NCBI RefSeq assembly: GCF_910579375.1
Contig: NZ_CAJTUJ010000007.1
Coordinates: 1-43,876, forward strand
Direction of reading: 5' to 3'
Source: an uncultured Rikenella sp.
GTDB lineage: Bacteria; Bacteroidota; Bacteroidia; Bacteroidales; Rikenellaceae
DNA: 43,876 bases
The position numbers and the translations under genes were made by a program. The notes under the pieces are model-generated. The model had not been told where the DNA came from, did no database searches, and saw nothing but the letters and a program-made list of their open reading frames with translations. Each line of letters opens with the position of its first letter. Positions within the stretch are counted from its first letter, which is position 1. Below are positions 7,570 through 15,363 of this stretch, in pieces.

Positions 7570-7776
7570 ATGGTGGAAATAGTCAAAAGAGTCGATTTGA
7601 TCGCCACGTTCGACAACCTCAAAAAGGCCGGCGATACGGTTGAAATCCGGCTTTCGGATGCCACCGAATCGAACGTACGGTCGGCTGCGTCTCGGTATTC
7701 GCAGCGCAAGAAAGTCCGTTTGGTCGTCGCGGCGACGTTGGGGGCCGATAGTATCAAAGTAATGCGTGATTCCTAA
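7570..7776 (+). CDS. Small early phage protein
   Basis: The 68-residue product starts MVEIVKRVDLIATFDNLKKAG and continues as a basic, mixed alpha/beta protein with repeated Arg/Lys (RSAASRYSQRKKVRLVVAA). No family is recognised. An in-frame start at 7480 exists but lies in the GC-rich leader with a low-complexity translation (SRSGARPPPGARPGRERR), so I chose the ATG at 7570. It is the first rightward gene after the lysogeny region and is followed at once by the HTH gene. Confidence 0.55.
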   Translation: MVEIVKRVDLIATFDNLKKAGDTVEIRLSDATESNVRSAASRYSQRKKVRLVVAATLGADSIKVMRDS

Positions 7777-7777
7777 C

Positions 7778-8098
7778 ATGGCAGCCTTGAAACTCGAAGA
7801 ATTGATAAACGGCGGGGCCAACATCACGCTGGCCATTTCGTCAGCGGATTTGAAGGAGTTCGCCCAGGCCGTTGCCGATGCCACACGCCTCAAGATCGAG
7901 CGGGAAATCGCCGACGGAAAGACGGAGATGTTATACACGATCGAATACGTGGCGGAAAAGCTGTCGGTGAATCGCAGCACGCTTTGGCGGTGGGACAAAA
8001 ACGGCTACTTGAAAGTCATCGAGATCGGCGGACAACGTCGGTACCGAAAGTCGGACATCGACCGGATTTTGAATGCCAAAAACGAACCGGCCCAATAA
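7778..8098 (+). CDS. Helix-turn-helix (excisionase/MerR-like) protein
   Basis: The C-terminal half of this 106-residue protein is a winged HTH of the excisionase/MerR type: LYTIEYVAEKLSVNRSTLWRW, then GYLKVIEIGGQRRYRKSDIDRIL. The N-terminal 50 residues are a helical region of unknown role. Such proteins serve as excisionases or regulators. No other excisionase candidate is evident in this prophage, so it might control integrase directionality or early transcription. Start chosen at the ATG 7778; a GTG 12 bp upstream is in frame but overlaps the previous gene. Confidence 0.75.
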   Translation: MAALKLEELINGGANITLAISSADLKEFAQAVADATRLKIEREIADGKTEMLYTIEYVAEKLSVNRSTLWRWDKNGYLKVIEIGGQRRYRKSDIDRILNAKNEPAQ

Positions 8099-8109
8099 AC
8101 GAACAAACG

Positions 8110-9027
8110 ATGGAAGGTTGGATCAAATCATATCGGGCCATACTGGATAACCCGATCGTCTGCAAAGACGCGGATCATTACGCCGTATGGGGCTATCTGC
8201 TGCATAACGCCGCGCATACGCCCACGGACGCCATGTTCAACGGTAAGCGAATTACCCTGCAACCGGGGCAGCTGATTACCGGGCGGCGGAAAATCGCCGA
8301 AATGTTCCGGATAGACGAGAGTAAGGTGCGCCGGATTCTGAAACTCTTTGAGAGCGAACAACAGATTGAACAACGACCGACCAACACAAGCACCTTAGTC
8401 TCAGTATGTAACTGGGCTATTTACCAAGGCGGCGACCAACCGAATGAACAGCCGGTAGCCAACGAATGCACAACGAATGACCAGTCAATGGCCAGCCGTT
8501 GCCCATCTGATGGCCAACGACCGACCATCGAGCGCACAACGACCGACCAGCCATTGACCACTATACAAGAATGTAAGAATGAAAAGAATATAGAATGTAA
8601 GAATATCACACACACAGATTTTTCCACAGAACGTAAGAAAAAATCGCGCGCGACGGAAATTTTGAGCTGGGTGGCGACCAACTATCCGGCCGTGCTGCGG
8701 ATGGCCGAACCGCTGACGGAGCAACAGGCGGAATGGCTGGCCGGGAAATACACCGATGACGACATCCGGCGAATTGTGATGGCCATGGACAACAAGGGAG
8801 CGACCAAGAACAAATCGGCCTATTCCACCTTCGTTGCCTTTGCCGGTCGGGATGCGATTCTACGTGAGCGCAAAGAGGCCGCAGCGGGGAAGCAATACAC
8901 GTACAGCGAGGTTTGCGACCTGGTATCCACGGGGCGGTATTCGATGGACGATTTCGGACCGGTGGCAACGACCCCGAACGGCAAAAAGCTATTCACCCGT
9001 CGACAAGACATCTCCCCCAATGCGTAA
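8110..9027 (+). CDS. Phage replication initiation-like protein
   Basis: The 305-residue protein has an N-terminal winged-helix region resembling phage replisome organiser proteins: GWIKSYRAILDNPIVCKDADHYAVWGYLL, then ITLQPGQLITGRRKIAE and KVRRILKLFESEQQIEQ. A Thr/Gln/Asn-rich linker (about 110-175) leads to a C-terminal helical region (LTEQQAEWLAGKYTDDDIRRIVMAMD). By position and N-domain it likely binds the phage origin and recruits host replication proteins. The in-frame extension to 7984 overlaps the previous gene, so ATG 8110 is preferred. Confidence 0.7.
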   Translation: MEGWIKSYRAILDNPIVCKDADHYAVWGYLLHNAAHTPTDAMFNGKRITLQPGQLITGRRKIAEMFRIDESKVRRILKLFESEQQIEQRPTNTSTLVSVCNWAIYQGGDQPNEQPVANECTTNDQSMASRCPSDGQRPTIERTTTDQPLTTIQECKNEKNIECKNITHTDFSTERKKKSRATEILSWVATNYPAVLRMAEPLTEQQAEWLAGKYTDDDIRRIVMAMDNKGATKNKSAYSTFVAFAGRDAILRERKEAAAGKQYTYSEVCDLVSTGRYSMDDFGPVATTPNGKKLFTRRQDISPNA

Positions 9028-9031
9028 TGCC

Positions 9032-9334
9032 ATGGAAATACTCGACATCATCCGCCGTATTGTCGCCCGCAAGCGAGCGGCCCGGAAAGAGCCGGTATTT
9101 GCCCTGTTCCCGGAGATACTGGCGGAATACGTGGCCGCCGGGGGTACCGATGGACTGAGCGACAAACTGGCGGCCCTCGAAGAGCAGGGGGTAATCTCCT
9201 CCCATCGGACGGCAACGAGCCGATCATACGGGCCGGTTGAGGAGGAAGAGGATGAGAAAAACGAAAAAGAGGTCGGAAAATCGAATCAAATCGACTTGGA
9301 TAATGAAGTATTCGGATTTGAAGAGAAAATTTAA
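9032..9334 (+). CDS. Hypothetical early phage protein
   Basis: The 100-residue product starts MEILDIIRRIVARKRAARKEP and ends in a very acidic tail (GPVEEEEDEKNEKEVGK). No family is recognised. The middle (FALFPEILAEYVAAGG, KLAALEEQGVISSHRT) looks like a small helical or winged domain. An alternative ATG at 9020 adds four residues and overlaps the previous stop. The end overlaps the DUF1064 gene by 32 bp, a sign of translational coupling. Confidence 0.6.
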   Translation: MEILDIIRRIVARKRAARKEPVFALFPEILAEYVAAGGTDGLSDKLAALEEQGVISSHRTATSRSYGPVEEEEDEKNEKEVGKSNQIDLDNEVFGFEEKI

Positions 9335-9836
9335 CAGTGAGGCTAAAAACGGGCAAGACGGCGGCGTTTCGGATCGGATGCCGGATCGGAAATCGCAAAA
9401 TGGCGAAACGATGACCGTTGAGGAGCTTCGGGCGATGTGGTCAAGCGGAAGTCCGAACGGCAATCGGAAGGTCCGGAATGCCACCCGAATCGAGCGGGAC
9501 GGGGTTGTTTTCGCCAGCAAGGTCGAACGCTTCATGTATGACCTGCTGACCTTGCACGGGATCGGTTTCGAGTTTCAGAAACGATATGTCTTGCAAGAGG
9601 GGTTCCGGTACAATGGCGAAACGGTACGCCCCGTAACATACACCACGGATTTTTGGCTGCCGGATCACGACATGGTGATCGACACCAAAGGCCACAAGAC
9701 CCAGCAGGGGACTTTACGAATCAAAATGTTAAAACGACAGTTCGCCGAAGCGGGCATGACGACACGGATCGAGCTGCCGCGAAACCCGGACGAATGCAGT
9801 GCCCTTGTCGGGCGATTGATAGACGAAAAACGTTGA
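9303..9836 (+). CDS. DUF1064 family nuclease-like protein
   Basis: This 177-residue protein matches the DUF1064 pattern, a small endonuclease-like fold common in phages. The segment GVVFASKVERFMYDLLTLHG carries the conserved Ser-Lys-x-Glu, followed by YVLQEGFRYNG, TYTTDFWLPDHDMVIDTKG (a D...D-x-K arrangement typical of restriction-like folds) and IKMLKRQF. The likely role is DNA processing during phage replication or recombination. The start is placed at ATG 9303 rather than the upstream Arg/Lys-rich extension. Confidence 0.75.
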   Translation: MKYSDLKRKFNSEAKNGQDGGVSDRMPDRKSQNGETMTVEELRAMWSSGSPNGNRKVRNATRIERDGVVFASKVERFMYDLLTLHGIGFEFQKRYVLQEGFRYNGETVRPVTYTTDFWLPDHDMVIDTKGHKTQQGTLRIKMLKRQFAEAGMTTRIELPRNPDECSALVGRLIDEKR

Positions 9837-9840
9837 GGCC

Positions 9841-12339
9841 ATGAAAACCTATTCGGATTTTTTGAACGGCAAGATCAATTTGGCCGTACAGAGCGGGTTC
9901 GAGATTGAGGAGACGGAATTATCCCCGATCCTCAAACCGCACCAGCGCGAAGCGGTCAAATGGGCCGTTCGCGGCGGTTGCCGCGCCCTGTTCGAGAGCT
10001 TCGGACTTGGCAAGACGCTCCAGCAGTTGGAGATATGCCGCATCATTACCGCCCGGGAGGGCGGCCGCGCACTGATCGTCTGTCCGCTCGGCGTGAAGCA
10101 GGAGTTTACGCAGGACGCCCGGGAGCTGCTCGGCATGGAAGTGGAGTACATCCGCAACCGCGCTGAATCGCTGGCCAGCACCGCGACCGTACAGATCACC
10201 AACTACGAGCGGATGCGGGACGGGGATATAACACCGAACGACTATACCGTCGTTTGCCTCGACGAAGCCTCCGTATTGCGGTCGTTCGGGTCGAAGACCT
10301 ACCAGACTTTCCTGCCGAAGTTCCGCGATGTCAAATACCGGTTCGTCTGTACGGCCACTCCGTCGCCGAACAAGTACAAAGAGTTGATCCATTACGCCGG
10401 TTTCCTCGGGGTGATGGACACCGGCCAAGCTCTGACGCGGTTTTTCCAGCGAGACAGCACCAAGGCCAATAACCTGACCCTCTATCCGCACAAGGAGCGC
10501 GAATTTTGGTTGTGGCTGTCGTCGTGGGCTCTGTTCATCACCAAGCCGTCCGACCTGGGTTTCGACGACGCAGGGTATGACCTGCCGGAGATGCGGGTAA
10601 TCTACCATGAAGTAGCGGTCGAGCACGATGCGGGATTGGTGGACAAGTTCGGCCAAAGCCAGCTGTTCCGCGATGCGGCGTTGGGCCTCAAAGAGGCGGC
10701 CCGCGAAAAACGCGACAGCATGGCGGCCCGGATCGCCAAAACCAGGGAGATCATCGAGGCCGATCCGGAGAGTCATTACGTAATCTGGCACGATCTCGAA
10801 GCCGAACGGCATGCACTCAAAACGGCCATCCCGGAGATCACGGAGGTGTACGGCTCGCAAGACCTCGACCAGCGAGAACAGCGGATTGTTGATTTCTCGC
10901 ACGGTCGGATCAAATATTTGGCCACCAAGCCCAGTATTAGCGGTCAGGGGTGCAACTTCCAACGGCATTGCCACAAGGCGATCTTCACGGGGATCGGTTA
11001 CGAGTTCAACGATTTTATCCAGGCTGTCCACCGGGTGTATCGCTTTCTGCAAACCGAAGAGGTCGAAATACACATCATCTATGCCGAAAGCGAGGGCGAA
11101 ATCCTCAAAGCCTTGCAGAAGAAATGGAAACAGCACGACTATTTGGTCGAGCAGATGACGCGAATCATTCGGGAAAACGGATTGAACACCACCAATATTT
11201 ACGAAAAAATGCAACGTTCCATCGGCGTCGAACGACGCGAAGAGGCCGGCCGCTACTATCGGGCCATCCACAACGACACGACGATCGAAACGGCCCGGAT
11301 GGCCGACAATTCGGTCGCACTGATCCACACCTCTATCCCGTTCAGCAACCATTACGAATATACGCCCAGTTACAACGACTTCGGCCACAACGAGAACAAC
11401 GCCAAGTTCTTCGAGCAGATGGATTACCTGACGCCGGAACTGTTGCGGGTGCTCCAGCCGGGGCGGATCGCGGCGGTTCATGTCAAGGACCGGGTATTGT
11501 TTGGCAACGCCACCGGTACCGGAATGCCGACCATCGACCCGTTCCATTCGGAGTGCATATCGCACTACCTCAAACACGGGTTTCACATGGTGGGGATGAT
11601 TACGGTGGTTACAGATGTGGTTCGGGAGAACAACCAAACTTACCGCCTCGGATGGTCGGAGCAGTGCAAGGACGGTTCGAAAATGGGGGTGGGATGTCCG
11701 GAATACATTCTGTTGTTCCGCAAGCGGCCCACGGACGGGAGTAAAGCATACGCGGATGTTCCGGTATGCAAGTCGAAAGAGGAGTACACCCGGGCGCAAT
11801 GGCAGATCGACGCGCATGCCTTTTGGAACAGTTCGGGTAACCGGCTCCTGTCGGCGGATGAGTTCGCGGCTATGGATGTGGACAAGGCGCGCCGATTCTT
11901 TCGCCTCCAATCTCGGGAACTGGTGTACGACTATGCGGCCCACGTGGAGTTGGCCAAGCGGATGGACACGGCGGGGCGGTTGCCGGCGACGTTCATGGCG
12001 GTGGACCCGGTCAGCAAATCGGAATGGGTATGGGACGATGTCGTCCGGATGCGGACGCTCAACAGCCGACAGAAGCAAAAGAGGCTCCAAAACCACATCT
12101 GTCCGCTTCAGTTGGACATCGTGGAACGAATCATCAACCGGTACAGCAATCCGGGCGAGGTGGTCTACGATCCGTTCGGAGGAATCGGCACGGTACCGTA
12201 CACGGCTGTCAAGATGGGGCGTTTCGGCCTCTCTACGGAGCTAAATCCGGATTATTGGCGGGATTCATTGGTGTATCTCCGAGAAGCGGAACAAAATCGA
12301 AACGCCCCCACGCTTTTCGACATGATTCAAACGGCATAA
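9841..12339 (+). CDS. SNF2-type helicase fused to DNA methyltransferase
   Basis: This 832-residue protein joins two enzymes. Residues about 30-440 form an SF2/SNF2-like ATPase: Walker A FGLGKT (54-59), DEAS box (141-144), motif III CTATP (170-174) and motif VI around QAVHRVYR (394-401). Residues about 470-832 form an amino-methyltransferase in permuted order: the catalytic motif TSIPF (497-501) comes first and the SAM-binding DPFGGIGT (777-784) later, with QLDIVERIINRYSNPGEVVYDPF between. This is the beta-class arrangement of N6-adenine or N4-cytosine enzymes. SIPF replaces the usual (D/S)PPY. Likely role: translocation-coupled methylation protecting phage DNA. It follows the DUF1064 gene by 4 bp. 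Confidence 0.9.
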   Translation: MKTYSDFLNGKINLAVQSGFEIEETELSPILKPHQREAVKWAVRGGCRALFESFGLGKTLQQLEICRIITAREGGRALIVCPLGVKQEFTQDARELLGMEVEYIRNRAESLASTATVQITNYERMRDGDITPNDYTVVCLDEASVLRSFGSKTYQTFLPKFRDVKYRFVCTATPSPNKYKELIHYAGFLGVMDTGQALTRFFQRDSTKANNLTLYPHKEREFWLWLSSWALFITKPSDLGFDDAGYDLPEMRVIYHEVAVEHDAGLVDKFGQSQLFRDAALGLKEAAREKRDSMAARIAKTREIIEADPESHYVIWHDLEAERHALKTAIPEITEVYGSQDLDQREQRIVDFSHGRIKYLATKPSISGQGCNFQRHCHKAIFTGIGYEFNDFIQAVHRVYRFLQTEEVEIHIIYAESEGEILKALQKKWKQHDYLVEQMTRIIRENGLNTTNIYEKMQRSIGVERREEAGRYYRAIHNDTTIETARMADNSVALIHTSIPFSNHYEYTPSYNDFGHNENNAKFFEQMDYLTPELLRVLQPGRIAAVHVKDRVLFGNATGTGMPTIDPFHSECISHYLKHGFHMVGMITVVTDVVRENNQTYRLGWSEQCKDGSKMGVGCPEYILLFRKRPTDGSKAYADVPVCKSKEEYTRAQWQIDAHAFWNSSGNRLLSADEFAAMDVDKARRFFRLQSRELVYDYAAHVELAKRMDTAGRLPATFMAVDPVSKSEWVWDDVVRMRTLNSRQKQKRLQNHICPLQLDIVERIINRYSNPGEVVYDPFGGIGTVPYTAVKMGRFGLSTELNPDYWRDSLVYLREAEQNRNAPTLFDMIQTA

Positions 12340-12341
12340 CT

Positions 12342-12716
12342 ATGGGAAAATTGACATTGAAAGACGGCAAGTTTTGGCGCGATGGCGTTGAAGTGCCGCC
12401 ACGCATCGGCGACGCAGAACAGATCGCTCTCTTGCAGCAAGCAGAAAGAGAAGCAGAACAGCGTGAAATCGACGCGAACGGAGACGGGATAGAACTCGAA
12501 TTTTCGATAGAAGAGCTCCGGTATACAGGGCAGATTACTTGCATTTGCGGAAAAGTGATAAGCAACGATTTCGAGTGCAATTACTTCGGCCGTAGCGATT
12601 CATTCGAGGATGTTATGACGGCGGCCTGCGATAGTCATTGCATGAAATGCCCGAAATGCGGGCGTGAATATGAAATTGTTTACGGGCGGGCGGTGCTAAT
12701 TCACGGGAATGACTGA
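12342..12716 (+). CDS. Hypothetical zinc-binding phage protein
   Basis: The 124-residue protein has a charged N-terminal half and a C-terminal metal-binding half: GQITCICGKVIS, then HCMKCPKCGREYEIVYGR. The Cys pairs suggest one zinc ribbon. No specific family is recognised. It overlaps the start of the C5 methyltransferase gene by 8 bp and lies directly after the helicase-methyltransferase, so it may act with DNA modification. Confidence 0.65.
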   Translation: MGKLTLKDGKFWRDGVEVPPRIGDAEQIALLQQAEREAEQREIDANGDGIELEFSIEELRYTGQITCICGKVISNDFECNYFGRSDSFEDVMTAACDSHCMKCPKCGREYEIVYGRAVLIHGND

Positions 12717-13560
12717 TACCACCGAAAACCAAATGACCCACGCATCGCTGTTCTCCGGGATCGGAGGGTTCGACCTGGCCGCTGAATGGGCCGGGTGGAC
12801 GAATCTTTTCAACTGCGAAATAGACCCGTTTTGCCAACGAGTGCTCAAATACCACTTTCCGAATGCTGAACAATACACCGACATACGAACGACAGATTTC
12901 ACTCTTTGGAGAGATCGAATCGACGTGCTTACGGGAGGTTTCCCATGCCAGCCGTTCAGCGTTGCCGGTAAGCGGCAAGGAACGGATGATCCCCGCCACC
13001 TGTGGCCCGAGATGCTTAGAGCAATTCGCGAGATTCGTCCCCGCTGGATCGTGGGCGAGAACGTTCGCGGAATCCTTAGTTGGAACGGCGGGATGGTCTT
13101 CGAGCAGGTGTGTGCTGACCTGGAGGCTGCGGGGTACGAAGTGCAACCGCTTATACTTCCAGCTTGCAGTGTCGGAGCTCCCCACCGCCGCGACCGGGTC
13201 TGGTTTGTTGCCCACCGCACAGACGCAGGGTCTGAAACGGAACGAGGGAGGTCGGACGGTGTTTTATCCGACGGCCTTGCTGCCAACACCGACGGCTCAG
13301 GAGGGGAAGAATACAACGCTCCCGAAAAGTCAAGCGAACAGATGCGGAAGCATCGTGAAGGAAGTTATCATCCGATGCCAACCTGGGAACGGTTCCCGAC
13401 TCAATCCCCGGTTTGTAGCGGAGATGATGGGCTTCCCGCCGGATTGGACGGAATCACCGTTCCTCGCTGGCGCGCAGAATCGATCAAAGCCTACGGAAAC
13501 GCGATAGTGCCGCAGGTGGCCTATCGGATATTTCAAGCCATAAACGAATACGAAAGATGA
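12709..13560 (+). CDS. DNA cytosine-5 methyltransferase
   Basis: The 283-residue protein methylates C5 of cytosine in DNA. Motif I is ASLFSGIGGFDLAAEWAG, motif IV holds the catalytic Cys in LTGGFPCQPFSVAGK, motif VI is WIVGENVRG, motif VIII is RRDRVWFVAH, and motifs IX-X are at the end (ESIKAYGNAIVPQVAYRIF). The target-recognition region is short and low in complexity (about 170-225). It probably protects phage DNA from host restriction. A second ORF (12863-13507) is embedded in another frame across the middle and C-terminal part. The end overlaps the next gene by ATGA. Confidence 0.92.
   Translation: MTDTTENQMTHASLFSGIGGFDLAAEWAGWTNLFNCEIDPFCQRVLKYHFPNAEQYTDIRTTDFTLWRDRIDVLTGGFPCQPFSVAGKRQGTDDPRHLWPEMLRAIREIRPRWIVGENVRGILSWNGGMVFEQVCADLEAAGYEVQPLILPACSVGAPHRRDRVWFVAHRTDAGSETERGRSDGVLSDGLAANTDGSGGEEYNAPEKSSEQMRKHREGSYHPMPTWERFPTQSPVCSGDDGLPAGLDGITVPRWRAESIKAYGNAIVPQVAYRIFQAINEYER
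12863..13507 (+). CDS. ORF embedded in the methyltransferase gene, alternate frame
   Basis: This 214-codon frame lies wholly inside the C5 methyltransferase gene, one base out of phase, with no stop. Its protein does not look like a shadow: YERQISLFGEIESTC near the N-terminus, LTWRLRGTKCNRLYFQLAVS in the middle, then GSGLLPTAQT and LLPTPTAQEG, ending SRLNPRFVAEMMGFPPDWTESPF. From memory, proteins with ISLFGE, LLPTPTA and LNPxFVExMMGFPxxWT are common next to, or overlapping, dcm genes in phages and mobile elements; I cannot run a search. The function is unknown. Both frames carrying recognisable motifs over the same DNA argues for true dual coding. No clear Shine-Dalgarno is seen. Confidence 0.65.
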   Translation: MLNNTPTYERQISLFGEIESTCLREVSHASRSALPVSGKERMIPATCGPRCLEQFARFVPAGSWARTFAESLVGTAGWSSSRCVLTWRLRGTKCNRLYFQLAVSELPTAATGSGLLPTAQTQGLKRNEGGRTVFYPTALLPTPTAQEGKNTTLPKSQANRCGSIVKEVIIRCQPGNGSRLNPRFVAEMMGFPPDWTESPFLAGAQNRSKPTETR

Positions 13561-14144
13561 TAACCCACGCCCGCTTTACGCATTACGAACGGTTGCAGCT
13601 GCTCCGGCAGCAGCAAATGAACCGGAAGCCATCGCCGCCAACTGTAGACGAACAGCAGCAGGCCTACTATGCAGTCGATATGCTGCTTTTCGTGCAGTGC
13701 CTGCTGTTTGCCGTGGGCGACCTGACCCGCACGCTCCGGGAGGCCGGGATGTTGCGCCACGCCGCCAAACAGGCCATGAACCGCATGGACGCCCTCACGG
13801 CGGAGGTCAGCGAGGCGGCCTATCGGGTTTTCACCCGCCACACCGACCTCGGGCGGCCCTACGTCGACCGGTGCGAAGCGGCCTACCGGATCATTGACGA
13901 CTCTGTGGAAGGGGTATCCGAGCCGAGGGAGGTGTCAAAGTACAAGAGCATCGCATTGGCCTTGGCGGAGCTGATCGCGGAGTACAACGACCGGCTTTGT
14001 CCCCGCTTCCGGTTCGACACGGCAGACAGGCTCCGGGGGATCCCGACCCTGCTCCGGCACGTCGCCGCCGAGACCAACCCGCTGGCCGCGACCGTCATCC
14101 GAACCAATGTAACAGCCAAAAACCTACAAATCAAAATCGAATAA
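13557..14144 (+). CDS. Hypothetical phage protein
   Basis: This 195-residue, mostly helical protein has no family that I recognise. It is rich in Arg, Ala and Glu, with a short hydrophobic stretch (AVDMLLFVQCLLFAVGDL) near residue 45. The start codon overlaps the methyltransferase stop (ATGA), so the two are probably translationally coupled. It belongs to the early or middle phage operon. Confidence 0.6.
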   Translation: MITHARFTHYERLQLLRQQQMNRKPSPPTVDEQQQAYYAVDMLLFVQCLLFAVGDLTRTLREAGMLRHAAKQAMNRMDALTAEVSEAAYRVFTRHTDLGRPYVDRCEAAYRIIDDSVEGVSEPREVSKYKSIALALAELIAEYNDRLCPRFRFDTADRLRGIPTLLRHVAAETNPLAATVIRTNVTAKNLQIKIE

Positions 14145-14146
14145 CT

Positions 14147-14341
14147 ATGGGACTTTTCGGAAGACCAAAATGCCCCCACTGTGGCGCAAAGTTAGAACCG
14201 ACAAATTACAGTTTCCCTTACCCTCAATGGCGTTGTCGCTCTTGCATCGAGAGAAACGCAGAAGAAGAGAAGCGAAAAAAACGGATTGCCGAGTTGGAAA
14301 AACGGATTGCAGAACTGGAACAAACGAAACAAACCGAATAG
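14147..14341 (+). CDS. Small zinc-ribbon coiled-coil protein
   Basis: The 64-residue product begins MGLFGRPKCPHCGAK and has a second Cys pair in WRCRSC, forming one zinc ribbon. The second half is a charged coiled coil with the heptad-like repeat KRIAELEKRIAELEQ. Function is unknown; a DNA- or protein-binding adaptor is plausible. The stop overlaps the GTG start of the next small gene by one base. Confidence 0.6.
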   Translation: MGLFGRPKCPHCGAKLEPTNYSFPYPQWRCRSCIERNAEEEKRKKRIAELEKRIAELEQTKQTE

Positions 14342-14475
14342 TGAAAACAAAAACCCACATACACGAATATTGCAAGGAGTGTCGCACATACCTTTCCAAG
14401 GACTGGTATGGTGGGAACTACGATTGTCGATTTGCAGATGTTTGTAACGAACGAAAAGGTATCTTGCCTTCGTAA
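14341..14475 (+). CDS. Cys-rich mini protein, GTG start
   Basis: The frame starts at GTG 14341, which overlaps the TAG of the preceding gene (tagtg), and encodes 44 residues: KTKTHIHEYCKECRTYL, then YDCRFADVCNERKG. Four Cys in two pairs suggest metal binding. No family is recognised. Coupled spacing on its left side and Cys content support it as a real gene. Confidence 0.5.
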   Translation: MKTKTHIHEYCKECRTYLSKDWYGGNYDCRFADVCNERKGILPS

Positions 14476-14513
14476 ACGATTGCCAGGCTAAGGCAGTTGA
14501 GGCGTTCAAACGG

Positions 14514-14600
14514 ATGTGTCCGTTCCAGGACGGCAGATGTCGGCCAAACTGCGAGGGTTGCGCCCGTCTGAATCAATTTGTCCAAAAACTGAACGAATAA
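14514..14600 (+). CDS. Cys-rich mini protein, uncertain start
   Basis: From ATG 14514 the frame encodes 28 residues: MCPFQDGRCRPNCEGCARLN and a short charged tail, with four Cys. The frame stays open upstream to 14448 with protein-like sequence (NDCQAKAVEAFKR), but that part has no standard start, so the true start may be non-canonical or reached by frameshift from the preceding ORF. Its TAA overlaps the ATG of the next gene (taatg), which argues that this frame is translated. Confidence 0.45.
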   Translation: MCPFQDGRCRPNCEGCARLNQFVQKLNE

Positions 14601-15118
14601 TGAAAATCGGCACCAAAAGTCTCTTGTTCGGGGCGCACTGCCTATTCATTCACCCCCTGTTGGTGGCCGCGGCATGGTGGCGGCTCTATGGGTTCCCAAG
14701 TGATCCGCGCTTGTGGTTGGCATTCATTGTACACGACTGGGGATACTGGGGAAAGCCCAACATGGACGGTCCGGAGGGTGAAACACACGTTGAGGCCGGC
14801 GCGCGGATCATGGCCCGCTTATTCGGTCCGGAATGGGGAGAGTTTACCCGTTACCACTCCCGGCATTATGCCCGCAAAGACGGTGTTGCGCCGTCGCGGC
14901 TTTGTTATGCCGACAAACTGTCGCTATGCTTTGAATGGGATTGGTGCTATCTGTTGCGCGTGTGCCTGACCGGTGAAATCCGGGAATACCGGGCGCACGC
15001 AGAGCGAGGCGGAAAGTACGCGAAAGATTCGTACCTGAGCGGCGCAAGTACCAGCCGCCGGAAATGGTTGCGAACGGTCAAACGGTTTATGCTGCGGTAT
15101 GTGGCTGCCAATTACTAA
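14600..15118 (+). CDS. HD-domain-like phage protein
   Basis: The 172-residue protein contains an HD-like metal-binding pattern: AHCLFIHP, then AFIVHDWGYWGKPNMDG, ETHVEAGARIMARLFG and TRYHSRHYARKDG. These His and Asp residues suggest a small phosphohydrolase, perhaps acting on nucleotides, but no specific substrate can be named. A longer in-frame start at 14516 would overlap the Cys-rich mini gene; the coupled ATG at 14600 is preferred. Confidence 0.65.
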   Translation: MKIGTKSLLFGAHCLFIHPLLVAAAWWRLYGFPSDPRLWLAFIVHDWGYWGKPNMDGPEGETHVEAGARIMARLFGPEWGEFTRYHSRHYARKDGVAPSRLCYADKLSLCFEWDWCYLLRVCLTGEIREYRAHAERGGKYAKDSYLSGASTSRRKWLRTVKRFMLRYVAANY

Positions 15119-15138
15119 CCCTATCCCACTGAGCAGCT

Positions 15139-15363
15139 ATGCAAGAGCCGACACCGAACGAACTGGCACAACAGATTACCCGCCGGGCCAATGCCCTCGG
15201 AATTTCCATCGCCAGCCTTTGCCGCCAAGCGGGCGTTTCGCGCCGCTGGTTTGAATTTCTTAAGAAACGCACCCCTAAGGCCGTCGAAGCCTACATCAAG
15301 ATCGAACAGCAGCTGACGGCCATGGAACAGGAGCAAACAGCAGGTCAAAAAGCTAATCAATGA
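15139..15363 (+). CDS. Small helix-turn-helix regulator
   Basis: The 74-residue protein is almost entirely one HTH region: NELAQQITRRANALGISIASLCRQAGVSRRWFEF, followed by a helical tail (YIKIEQQLTAMEQEQTAGQ). It may regulate late genes, since it lies just before the morphogenesis module. The stop overlaps the next start (ATGA). Confidence 0.65.
   Translation: MQEPTPNELAQQITRRANALGISIASLCRQAGVSRRWFEFLKKRTPKAVEAYIKIEQQLTAMEQEQTAGQKANQ

Noticed and set aside
9919..12096. 725-codon minus-strand open frame opposite the helicase-methyltransferase
   Set aside because: Antisense shadow of a gene with clear catalytic motifs; no recognisable protein features of its own.
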